From an uncultured Oscillospiraceae bacterium (GTDB lineage: Bacteria; Bacillota; Clostridia; Oscillospirales; Oscillospiraceae), in the NCBI GenBank assembly GCA_934569195.1, contig CAKTKB010000039.1, positions 1-11,458 on the forward strand: a stretch of 11,458 nucleotides of DNA, given 5' to 3'. The notes under the pieces were generated by a model, which did no database searches, had not been told where the DNA came from, and saw only the letters and a list, made by a program, of their open reading frames with translations. Shown here piece after piece: positions 1 to 6,637 of this stretch (position 1 is its first letter; every line of letters begins with the position of its first letter). The position numbers and the translations under genes are program-made.

Positions 1-517
1 GTGTATGCTGATGGACGAGAAAATCAATCTGTTAATTCTGGATGAGCCGACAAACCATTTGGACATTGCGTCCCGCGAATGGATAGAGGCCGCGATCGAA
101 CAGTTTGACGGAGCGCTGCTGTTTGTATCCCATGACCGGTATTTAATTGAAAAATTTGCCGAGCGCATCTGGCTCCTGGAAGACGGCGCGATCCGGGATT
201 TCCCCTGCGGTTATGCCCGCTACCGGAGTATTCTGGAGCGGGAAGCCGCCGCAAAGCCTGCCGTCCAGCCCGATGCAAAGCCCAAAAAGGAAAAGCCCAA
301 GGGCGGCACCAAGGATACCGACAAGCTGATCCGGCGTCTGGAGCGGGAAATCACAAAGCAGGAGCAGGCCATCGCCCAGCTGGACAAGCAAATTGAGGAT
401 GCAGCCGCCGACTATCAGGAATTGACGCGTCTGCTTCACGAGAAGGAAGAGGCGGACGCGCTTCTGAACCGGCTGATGGAGCAGTGGGAAGCGGCGCAGG
501 AGGATTCCGATATCTGA
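1..517 (+). CDS. ABC-F family ATPase, C-terminal part (5' end cut by window edge)
   Basis: This is the 3' end of a duplicated-ATPase ABC-F gene; the open frame runs in from base 2 with no start visible. Seen: Walker B and D-loop LLILDEPTNHLD (DEPTNHLD is characteristic of ABC-F), then the H-loop FVSHDRYLIEKFA, then the usual ABC-F tail IWLLEDG...Y..Y. A charged Lys/Pro-rich linker follows, and then about 75 residues of heptad-like Leu/Glu/Lys sequence (DKLIRRLEREITKQ onward), which matches the C-terminal coiled coil of Uup/YfmR-like members. The second LSGGE signature would lie just upstream, outside the window. ABC-F proteins are soluble, lack membrane domains and act at the ribosomal E site, either as translation factors or as antibiotic-resistance factors. 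Which subfamily this is cannot be decided from the fragment. No terminator is obvious before the next promoter at 554. Confidence 0.9.
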   Translation, partial: CMLMDEKINLLILDEPTNHLDIASREWIEAAIEQFDGALLFVSHDRYLIEKFAERIWLLEDGAIRDFPCGYARYRSILEREAAAKPAVQPDAKPKKEKPKGGTKDTDKLIRRLEREITKQEQAIAQLDKQIEDAAADYQELTRLLHEKEEADALLNRLMEQWEAAQEDSDI

Positions 518-553
518 CAGCCCGCTCAGAATTTGCCTGCCGCCGGCCATCGG

Positions 554-582
554 TTGACAGAGCGTGCCGCCCCATCTATAAT
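554..582 (+). promoter_or_regulatory. Consensus sigma-A promoter of the mrp gene
   Basis: A perfect -35 TTGACA (554-559) and a perfect -10 TATAAT (577-582) are separated by exactly 17 bases. Transcription would begin near 589 and give a leader of about 50 bases. The promoter lies inside the in-frame upstream extension of the mrp reading frame (from 533), so it also argues that translation starts at 638. Confidence 0.9.
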
Positions 583-637
583 GGGTATACTGTTTTACAG
601 TTTATTTTTGAAGAATCGTGAGAAGGGAAGTTTTTTT

Positions 638-1462
638 ATGAGTTCGTGCAGCGGAAATTGTTCCTCCTGCGGAAGCGATTGCGCAGATCGGAAGAAGGAA
701 AACGCCTTTGCAGAGCTGAAAGCAAAATCCAACTTAAAAAAGGTCATTGCCGTTGTGTCCGGCAAGGGCGGTGTGGGAAAGTCCACCGTAACCTCCATGC
801 TGGCCGTCGCCATGGCCAGGGCAGGGAAGCGGGTCGGCATTCTGGACGCTGACATTACCGGTCCTTCCGTCCCGACAGCCTTCGGCGTAAGCGAATGCCA
901 GGGAGCGGACAGCGGCGGACTGTATCCCGCAGTCACCCGCAGCGGCATTCAGGTCATGTCCATCAATCTGCTGCTGGACAATCCGGAGGATCCGGTCGTC
1001 TGGCGCGGCCCCGTCATTGCGGGCGCCGTCAAGCAGTTCTGGACCGATGTCGTATGGGAGGACGTGGACTATCTTTTTGTGGATATGCCTCCCGGAACGG
1101 GCGACGTTCCGCTGACCGTGTTCCAGAGCATTCCTGTGGACGGCATCGTCATTGTTACAAGTCCCCAGGACCTTGTCAGCATGATTGTGGCCAAAGCCGT
1201 TAAGATGGCGGAAATGATGCATATTCCCGTCCTCGGCTTCGTGGAGAACTACGCCTATCTGACTTGCCCGGACTGCGGCAAGCGCATCTCCGTCTTCGGT
1301 GAAAGTCACCTGGATGCCATTGCCCGGAAGCTGAATCTCCCCGTGCTGGCCAGACTCCCCATTGATCCGGCCATTGCCTCCTGCTTTGACAGCGGCCTGA
1401 TGGAAACCGTAGATACGGAGCCGCTGGCAGCCGTCACAGCTGCGATCACTGCGGAAGCCTAA
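638..1462 (+). CDS. mrp: Mrp/NBP35-type P-loop ATPase, iron-sulfur cluster carrier
   Basis: A soluble ATPase of 274 residues in the Mrp/ApbC/NBP35 family, which binds and hands on Fe-S clusters to apoproteins in the cytoplasm. Seen: a cysteine-rich N-terminus with Cys at residues 4, 8, 11 and 15; the deviant Walker A GKGGVGKST at about 42-50; ILDADITGPS after it; the FVDMPPGTGD motif; and TCPDCGK, the CXXC pair that bridges a cluster at the dimer interface in this family. ATG 638 is chosen because the AGAAGGGA ribosome site (621-628) precedes it and the promoter at 554-582 lies upstream; the longer frame from 533 would begin before that promoter. The gene appears monocistronic, since purA has its own promoter. 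The N-terminal Cys cluster recalls eukaryotic NBP35 but has shorter spacing (CX3CX2CX3C). Family assignment is firm; the client proteins are unknown. Confidence 0.93.
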   Translation: MSSCSGNCSSCGSDCADRKKENAFAELKAKSNLKKVIAVVSGKGGVGKSTVTSMLAVAMARAGKRVGILDADITGPSVPTAFGVSECQGADSGGLYPAVTRSGIQVMSINLLLDNPEDPVVWRGPVIAGAVKQFWTDVVWEDVDYLFVDMPPGTGDVPLTVFQSIPVDGIVIVTSPQDLVSMIVAKAVKMAEMMHIPVLGFVENYAYLTCPDCGKRISVFGESHLDAIARKLNLPVLARLPIDPAIASCFDSGLMETVDTEPLAAVTAAITAEA

Positions 1463-1491
1463 GCTTTTCGCCTCGCGCCCCGGAAATAGGC

Positions 1492-1520
1492 TTTACTTTT
1501 GGGGCGGCATATGGTAGAAT
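1492..1520 (+). promoter_or_regulatory. Extended -10 promoter of purA
   Basis: -35 TTTACT (1492-1497), 17-base spacer, -10 TAGAAT (1515-1520) preceded by TGG (1512-1514), which forms an extended -10. The expected start near 1527 gives a leader of about 65 bases before purA. The leader holds only a weak 5-bp hairpin (AGGGA 1534-1538 / TCCCT 1545-1549); I see no riboswitch. Confidence 0.75.
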
Positions 1521-1590
1521 TCTGAGATGGTAGAGGGAATTGTGTCCCTTTGCCGTATCTTCTTGTTTTGGTAGATTTGGAGGTCATTTC

Positions 1591-2862
1591 ATGGTACGAG
1601 CGATTGTAGGCGCCAACTGGGGCGATGAAGGCAAGGGCAAGATTACAGATGTCCTGGCGGCAAACGCGGATGTGGTTATCCGTTTTCAGGGCGGCAGTAA
1701 CGCCGGCCACACCATCATTAACGATTACGGCCGTTTTGCGCTGCATCAGCTTCCCTCCGGCGTATTTTATAAGCAGATCACCAATATAATTGGAAACGGC
1801 GTCGCTCTGGACCTGGGGAAATTTATTGCAGAGGTGCAGTCCCTCCGGGATGCCGGCGTGGAGCCGAATCTGATGGTTTCCGACCGCACGCAGGTCGTCA
1901 TGCCTTACCACGTCTTGTTTGACCAGTATGAGGAGGAGCGCTTGGGCGGCCGTTCCTTTGGTTCCACAAAATCCGGTATTGCCCCCTTTTATTCGGACAA
2001 ATATGCGAAAATCGGCTTCCAGATTGCCGAGCTGTTTGACGACAGCTACTGCCTGGATAAGCTGCGCCGTGTTCTGGAGGTTAAGAACATCACTCTGGAG
2101 CACCTGTATCATAAGCCCACGCTGACTGCGGAGGAAATTTTTGCGCAGATCAAGCCGCTGCGGGATGCCGTCGCTCCCTATGTGGGAGACACCTTCCAGT
2201 TCCTTCGGAAAGCCCGGGCAGAGGGGAAGACCATTCTTCTGGAGGGTCAGCTTGGCTCCATGAAGGATCCCGATTTCGGCATCTATCCCATGGTCACCTC
2301 CTCGTCCACGCTGGCCGGCTACGGTGCGATTGGCGCAGGCTTGCCGCCTTATGAGATTCAGGACATCGTCTGCGTCGTAAAGGCCTATTCTTCCGCCGTG
2401 GGCGCCGGCGCCTTTGTCAGCGAAATTTTCGGTGACGAGGCGGATGCGCTGCGCCATCATGGCGGCGACAAGGGTGAATTCGGCGCCACGACCGGCCGTC
2501 CCCGCCGCATGGGGTGGTTTGACTGCGTGGCGACGCGCTATGGCGTTCAGGTCCAGGGCGCAACGCAGGTGGCTCTGACCGTCGTCGACGCTCTGGGGTA
2601 TCTGGACGAGATTCCCGTCTGTGTCGGCTATGAGGTAGACGGAAAGGTGATCCGGGACTTCCCCACAACTCCCACGCTGGCGCGCTGCAAGCCCGTGCTG
2701 AAGATCATGCCCGGCTGGAAGCAGGACATTCGCGGCATCACCCGCTATGCGGATTTGCCGCAGGCAACGAAAAATTATGTAGAATTTATCGAGCAGGAGA
2801 TCGGCGTGCCGATCCGTATGGTCTCCAACGGACCTGCCCGAGAAGAGATTCTTTACCGCTGA
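1591..2862 (+). CDS. purA: Adenylosuccinate synthetase
   Basis: PurA joins IMP and aspartate using GTP to make adenylosuccinate, the first committed step from IMP to AMP, in the cytoplasm. At 423 residues it has normal length. Seen: the N-terminal GANWGDEGKGK (catalytic Asp12 and the GTP P-loop), NAGH with the catalytic His40, IIGNGVALD, and TTGRPRRMGWFD, the characteristic PurA signature near residue 310. Several usual motifs are altered: EGAQG reads EGQLG, TTGRGIGP reads STKSGIAP, and the switch region reads DPDFGIYPMVTSSS. From memory these variants match a form common in Clostridia, so I do not read them as loss of function. ATG 1591 is preceded by TTGGAGGT (1577-1584); an in-frame ATG at 1540 has no such site. 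A long minus-strand frame over the gene (1459-2916) is its antisense shadow. Confidence 0.96.
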   Translation: MVRAIVGANWGDEGKGKITDVLAANADVVIRFQGGSNAGHTIINDYGRFALHQLPSGVFYKQITNIIGNGVALDLGKFIAEVQSLRDAGVEPNLMVSDRTQVVMPYHVLFDQYEEERLGGRSFGSTKSGIAPFYSDKYAKIGFQIAELFDDSYCLDKLRRVLEVKNITLEHLYHKPTLTAEEIFAQIKPLRDAVAPYVGDTFQFLRKARAEGKTILLEGQLGSMKDPDFGIYPMVTSSSTLAGYGAIGAGLPPYEIQDIVCVVKAYSSAVGAGAFVSEIFGDEADALRHHGGDKGEFGATTGRPRRMGWFDCVATRYGVQVQGATQVALTVVDALGYLDEIPVCVGYEVDGKVIRDFPTTPTLARCKPVLKIMPGWKQDIRGITRYADLPQATKNYVEFIEQEIGVPIRMVSNGPAREEILYR

Positions 2863-2902
2863 TTTCCAGGTGCGCTGTGCCCGGTTTGTGATTCGGCGGT
2901 TC

Positions 2903-2934
2903 AAGCCGGCCCACATTCCGTGGGCCGGTTTTCC
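2903..2934 (+). terminator. Intrinsic terminator after purA
   Basis: A perfect 9-bp GC-rich stem, CCGGCCCAC (2906-2914) with GTGGGCCGG (2920-2928), with a 5-base loop, is followed by TTTTCC. Three further pairs (AAG with TTT, including one G-U) can extend the base. It lies 40 bases after the purA stop. Confidence 0.9.
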
Positions 2935-2992
2935 TGTATTTGCGGTCGGCCGTGCTTAAGAATTTTTAATAAAAAGAATGTCGGTTTTGTTG

Positions 2993-3021
2993 TTGATTTG
3001 TCATTTTCGCGCTGATATAAT
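2993..3021 (+). promoter_or_regulatory. Extended -10 promoter of the O-acetylation operon
   Basis: -35 TTGATT (2993-2998), 17-base spacer, perfect -10 TATAAT (3016-3021) preceded by TGA (3013-3015). An A/T-rich tract (about 2959-2980) just upstream could act as an UP element. Transcription should start near 3028. Confidence 0.85.
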
Positions 3022-3088
3022 AATCAGCGTTATGTAGACCAACGGGTCAAGGATGGCGGCATCGCAAAGCAGGGGGGGCGTTTCGGGT

Positions 3089-4420
3089 TTGGAATTTTAC
3101 AGTGTGGATTTTCTGTTCGTTTTTCTCCCTCTCTTCCTTTTTATTTACATGCTCATTCCCATCCGGTACCGAAATTTCGTCCTGATTTTCGGCAGCATTC
3201 TGTTTTATGGCCTGGCGTGCCGCGGCCATATCTGGCAGCTTGGCCTGCTGCTTGCCGCCACCCTTGTCTCCTTTGGAGTGGCCCGGCTGCTGCAGGGCAG
3301 GGCGCGGAAGTGGGTTCTGGGCGTCTCTCTCCTTGGAATGACCGCACTTCTGGCTTTCCTGAAATGTTACGAGGGCGGCCGTTTGCTCCCTCCCGGACTG
3401 AGCTTTTACTTTTTCCAGATCGCGGCGTACCTGATAGACGTGTCGCGTGGCCGCATTTCGCCGGATTTGCAGCTTTCCCACTACGCAGCGCAAATCGTCA
3501 TGTTCCCAAAACTGATGTCCGGTCCGCTGGTATCTCCCAAAGAGCTTCAGCGGCAGACATGGGGCAGGGGATACCTGAGCTGGCGTTTCCATGCGGGGCT
3601 GCAAAAGCTGATCGTCGGTCTGGCGCTGAAGGTCCTTTTGGCGGATCGTCTGGCGCCGGTGTGGAATCAGGCAACCATCCTCGGTTCGACCAGTATGTCC
3701 ACTGCGTACGCCTGGCTTGCCCTGCTTGCATACGCAATGCGGCTGTACTTTGACTTTTTCGGATACAGTCTGATGGCCGTCGGCCTGGGGCAGATGCTGG
3801 GCTTCGAGCTGCCGGAGAATTTCCATGAGCCGTATTCTGCCCGTTCCGTCTCCGAGTTTTATCGCCGGTGGCACATCACCCTGGGTGCTTGGTTCCGGGA
3901 TTATCTCTACATTCCTCTGGGCGGCAGCCGGTCGGGAACCTGGCGCACCATCCGAAATATTTGTTTCATATGGCTCCTTACCGGCCTTTGGCACGGAATC
4001 GGCGGGTCTTACCTGGTATGGGCCGGGGCCATTTGCCTGCTGATTCTGAACGAGAAGCTGTGGCTCGGCAAGCTGCTGAAGAAAACGAAGGTTTTCTGCC
4101 ATATCTACACGGTTTTCTCCATCCTGTTGACTTGGCTTCCCTTTGCTGTTCCGAATTTTCACAAGCTGAAAATTTATCTACTCCGGCTGTTTGGGCAGGG
4201 TGGCCTTGTGCTCAATCCGATGGACTTCCGTTTTGTTCTGCGGGATTACGGCCTGGTGTTGTTTGCCGGTGTCTTTTTCCTCACCCCCTTGCCCCGGCGC
4301 ATTTATCAGAAAATACGGAACAGCCTTTGGCTGGATTTGCTTCTTTTCGTCGTCTTTTGGATCACGGTCTACTTCTTGGCCACCGCAAAGCAGGATCCAT
4401 TTCTCTACTTCAAATTTTAG
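3089..4420 (+). CDS. MBOAT family membrane O-acyltransferase (AlgI/PatA/DltB-like)
   Basis: A polytopic membrane protein of about 443 residues with many hydrophobic segments. MBOAT proteins of the AlgI/PatA/DltB branch pass acyl groups across the membrane to envelope polymers. Seen: the N-terminal FLFVFLPLFLFIY typical of this branch; the hallmark FYRRWHITLGAWFRDYLYIPLGG (His262), and LTGLWHGIGG, whose His302 corresponds to the conserved MBOAT histidine; and an ending (DPFLYFKF) typical of complete family members. Start: ATG 3053 has AAGG directly abutting it and adds a 12-residue leader unlike the family. TTG 3089 follows AGGGGGGG (3071-3078) at good spacing and gives MEFYSVDFLF, so I prefer TTG; 3053 remains possible. 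The next gene starts 12 bases after the stop, and its ribosome site overlaps this stop codon. The partner suggests O-acetylation of a wall or capsule polysaccharide. The acceptor is unknown. Confidence 0.9.
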   Translation: MEFYSVDFLFVFLPLFLFIYMLIPIRYRNFVLIFGSILFYGLACRGHIWQLGLLLAATLVSFGVARLLQGRARKWVLGVSLLGMTALLAFLKCYEGGRLLPPGLSFYFFQIAAYLIDVSRGRISPDLQLSHYAAQIVMFPKLMSGPLVSPKELQRQTWGRGYLSWRFHAGLQKLIVGLALKVLLADRLAPVWNQATILGSTSMSTAYAWLALLAYAMRLYFDFFGYSLMAVGLGQMLGFELPENFHEPYSARSVSEFYRRWHITLGAWFRDYLYIPLGGSRSGTWRTIRNICFIWLLTGLWHGIGGSYLVWAGAICLLILNEKLWLGKLLKKTKVFCHIYTVFSILLTWLPFAVPNFHKLKIYLLRLFGQGGLVLNPMDFRFVLRDYGLVLFAGVFFLTPLPRRIYQKIRNSLWLDLLLFVVFWITVYFLATAKQDPFLYFKF

Positions 4421-4432
4421 GAGGGACCCGTC

Positions 4433-5368
4433 TTGAAAAAGAAACATTTTCTTGTTCTTTGGATCGCGCTTCTGCTGTCCGGCGCCATTGTGGCCGGGCT
4501 GGGTGCGTTTTTGAAGTACACCGTCTGCAAGCCCTTGGGAATTTACCAGGATGAGAGCATCATAACCCTCCCCTTCGTTATGCTCAGCGGCAAAAACCCC
4601 CAGGCCGGCCCCGGCAAGAAGGAGCCGACCCTTCCGACATCGCCGACGCAGCCTTCCACGCAGCCGCCAACCACAGCTACCGTCCCCACCGAACCGTCCA
4701 CTTCGCCTACGGAGGCGCCCACGACCCTTCCGCCCACGGAGCCGCTTCCGCATTTCCAGGTGCCGGAATACCGCGTGGATGAGAGCTACTTCGACGATGT
4801 CCTGTTCGTTGGCGACTCCCGTACCTGCGGCTTGCGGGACTACAACCGTCTGGGCAAGGCCGATTACTTCTGCAATGTGGGTATGACGGTCTTTTCCGTT
4901 TTGGGGGATACCGCGTCGGATGAAAGCTTTTCCTCGATGACCCTTACGGAGCTTCTGTCCCAGCGTACATACGGAAAGATCTACATCGCACTGGGCATCA
5001 ATGAATGCGGCTATGATGTGGATACCCTGATGGAGTCCTTCCGCACCCTGATTGACCGTATTGAGGAGTATCAGCCGGATGCCATTGTCGTCGTAACCAG
5101 CATCATGACCGTTGGCAGGGGAAAAGCTGCCAGCGCCAGCTACTTCTCCATAGAAAATCTTGCCAAAATCAATACCGCACTGTCCGGCCTTGCCGACAAC
5201 GAGACGGTCTTTTATCTGGATGTAAACGAAGCGTTTGCCGACGAGGAGGGATACCTTCCCGACTATATGTCCTCGGATGGCTGCCATCTGTATGGCGAGT
5301 ATTATGAGAATTGGTGTCGCTGGCTTTGCAGCAGCGTTGCAGAACTGAATAAGGCCATTGCGCAGTGA
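4433..5368 (+). CDS. Membrane-anchored SGNH hydrolase-like protein, MBOAT partner
   Basis: 311 residues, starting at TTG 4433 with AGGAGGGA (4419-4426), which overlaps the upstream stop codon. Residues 5-27 form one hydrophobic helix after KKK, so the protein is probably anchored with its domain outside. Residues about 56-105 are a Pro/Thr/Ser-rich linker with repeated PT/PTE units, likely a wall-spanning spacer. The SGNH fold follows: block I FVGDSR (nucleophile Ser129), block III LGIN (Asn190), and block V DGCH (Asp282, His285), so the triad looks intact. SGNH proteins next to MBOAT acyltransferases (PatB, AlgJ/AlgX style) take the acetyl group from the membrane partner and place it on a polysaccharide; an esterase that removes it is the alternative. 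The 12-base gap and shared promoter make a two-gene operon. There is no LPXTG motif. Confidence 0.87.
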   Translation: MKKKHFLVLWIALLLSGAIVAGLGAFLKYTVCKPLGIYQDESIITLPFVMLSGKNPQAGPGKKEPTLPTSPTQPSTQPPTTATVPTEPSTSPTEAPTTLPPTEPLPHFQVPEYRVDESYFDDVLFVGDSRTCGLRDYNRLGKADYFCNVGMTVFSVLGDTASDESFSSMTLTELLSQRTYGKIYIALGINECGYDVDTLMESFRTLIDRIEEYQPDAIVVVTSIMTVGRGKAASASYFSIENLAKINTALSGLADNETVFYLDVNEAFADEEGYLPDYMSSDGCHLYGEYYENWCRWLCSSVAELNKAIAQ

Positions 5369-5397
5369 CGCGCAGGTTTGCTTGCTGAGAAATCATG

Positions 5398-5446
5398 CAG
5401 CGCCCCTCCCAGGCGGGACTTCCACCTGGGAGGGGCGCTGTTTACT
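5398..5446 (+). terminator. Strong intrinsic terminator after the O-acetylation operon
   Basis: A perfect 16-bp inverted repeat, 5398-5413 with 5425-5440, with an 11-base loop, is followed by TTTACT on the plus strand. It sits between convergent genes. On the minus strand the hairpin is followed by CATGATTTCTC, a poor U-tract, so it would stop pfkA transcription only weakly, if at all. Confidence 0.88.
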
Positions 5447-5472
5447 CGTTATAAAAGGTAGGGGGACCTGCT

Positions 5473-6444
5473 TCAAATACCTGTCATAGCGGCCAGGACA
5501 TCCACTTCCATCTGCTGGATGCTCTTCTGCATGGCCAGTCCCTCATCGATGTCTACATCCGTAAAGCAGCCCTGATGGGTGCAGACGATACGGTTCGTCT
5601 TACCCGCCAGCAGAAGCTCCACGGCCAGATAGCCCATCTTTGTAGCGTTCACGCGATCCCGGCCGGTAGGGGAGCCGCCGCGCTGAATATGACCAAGAAC
5701 CGTAACGCGGGGATCCAGATCGATTGCCCCCTTGATCTTAGTCGCAATTTCCGCAGCAGACCCGGCGCCCTCCGCCACCACGATCATATAATGCGTGAAG
5801 CCGTTAAAGCGAGCCTGCCGGATTTTCTCAATGACATCCTGCTCAAAGTCAATCGGCTCCTCCGGGACCAGCACTGCCGTAGCGCCAACCGCCAGACCAA
5901 CATACATCGCCAGATAGCCCGCGTTGCGTCCCATTACCTCGACCACGGAGCAGCGCTCATGGGACTGCATGGTATCCCGCAGCTTATCGATACACTCGAT
6001 CGCCGTGTTGGCCGCCGTGTCAAAGCCGATGCAGTAATTTGTGCAGCTGATATCATTGTCGATCGTACCCGGGATACCAATCACATTGATGCCATATTTT
6101 GAAAGCGCCCGTGCGCCGCGGAACGTACCGTCGCCGCCAATGGCAATGATGCTGTCGAGTCCCAAAAACTTACAGGTGGAGACAGCCTTTTTCTGACCTT
6201 CCTCCGTCATAAACTCACTGCTTCTGGCCGTATAAAGGATCGTGCCGCCACGATTGATGATATGTCCCACGCTTTTTTCATCCAGACGGACGATATCGCC
6301 GGAAATCAATCCATTCCAGCCGCGGCGGATTCCGTAACACTCCAGTCCATGATACAGCGCCGTACGAACGACGGCACGGACACAGGCATTCATACCCGGG
6401 GCATCTCCGCCGCTGGTCAGCACGCCGATACGTTTAATGCTCAT
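5473..6444 (-). CDS. pfkA: ATP-dependent 6-phosphofructokinase
   Basis: This is the committed glycolytic step: fructose 6-phosphate plus ATP gives fructose 1,6-bisphosphate. At 323 residues it has the standard bacterial PfkA length. Seen: ATP-binding GVLTSGGDAPGMNA at the N-terminus, GGDGT (103-107), PGTIDND (125-131) with catalytic Asp129, MGRNAG (171-176), and HIQRGGSPTGRDR near 252-264. Gly in GGDGT and Gly before TIDND mark the ATP-dependent type; PPi-dependent enzymes usually have Asp and Lys there. The start at 6444 is preceded on the minus strand by GGAGG nine bases away. It has its own promoter (6487-6515) and diverges from the lipoprotein gene. No pyruvate kinase gene follows it here, unlike the common pfkA-pyk order. 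Confidence 0.97.
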   Translation of the reverse strand: MSIKRIGVLTSGGDAPGMNACVRAVVRTALYHGLECYGIRRGWNGLISGDIVRLDEKSVGHIINRGGTILYTARSSEFMTEEGQKKAVSTCKFLGLDSIIAIGGDGTFRGARALSKYGINVIGIPGTIDNDISCTNYCIGFDTAANTAIECIDKLRDTMQSHERCSVVEVMGRNAGYLAMYVGLAVGATAVLVPEEPIDFEQDVIEKIRQARFNGFTHYMIVVAEGAGSAAEIATKIKGAIDLDPRVTVLGHIQRGGSPTGRDRVNATKMGYLAVELLLAGKTNRIVCTHQGCFTDVDIDEGLAMQKSIQQMEVDVLAAMTGI

Positions 6445-6486
6445 TATGGGATTCCTCCATTCTGTTTATGGTGCTTACCGCCTCTT

Positions 6487-6515
6487 ATTTTAACGGAGCG
6501 GCCGCCAAAAGTAAA
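6487..6515 (-). promoter_or_regulatory. Promoter of pfkA
   Basis: On the minus strand, -35 TTTACT (6510-6515) and -10 TAAAAT (6487-6492) are separated by 17 bases. The start near 6480 gives a leader of about 36 bases. It is back to back with the lipoprotein promoter; the two -35 elements are about 68 bases apart. Confidence 0.7.
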
Positions 6516-6582
6516 GGATTTTTTTCCAAATGGTCCTTTTCTTCCGAAATGCGGAATTAAGATATTAAAAGCAGAAAAAATA

Positions 6583-6611
6583 TTGATGCAAATCGTCTCA
6601 TATGGTATGAT
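6583..6611 (+). promoter_or_regulatory. Extended -10 promoter of the lipoprotein gene
   Basis: -35 TTGATG (6583-6588), 17-base spacer, -10 TATGAT (6606-6611) preceded by TGG. The region just upstream (about 6555-6582) is A-rich. The start would be near 6618, leaving a short leader of about 20 bases that contains the G-rich ribosome site. Confidence 0.75.
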
Positions 6612-6637
6612 CGCAGCAAAAGAGGGGGGATGTCAGG

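Noticed and set aside
1459..2916. Long minus-strand open frame of 485 codons over purA
   Set aside because: It is antisense to a certain purA, has no recognisable domain and no ribosome site, and comes from third-position GC bias.
3047..4162. Minus-strand open frame over the MBOAT gene
   Set aside because: Its product is a Gln/Arg/Pro-rich sequence without domains; the opposite strand encodes clear MBOAT motifs.
4178..5287. Minus-strand open frame over the MBOAT end and the SGNH gene
   Set aside because: Gly/Arg-rich shadow frame; the plus strand has the intact SGNH triad.
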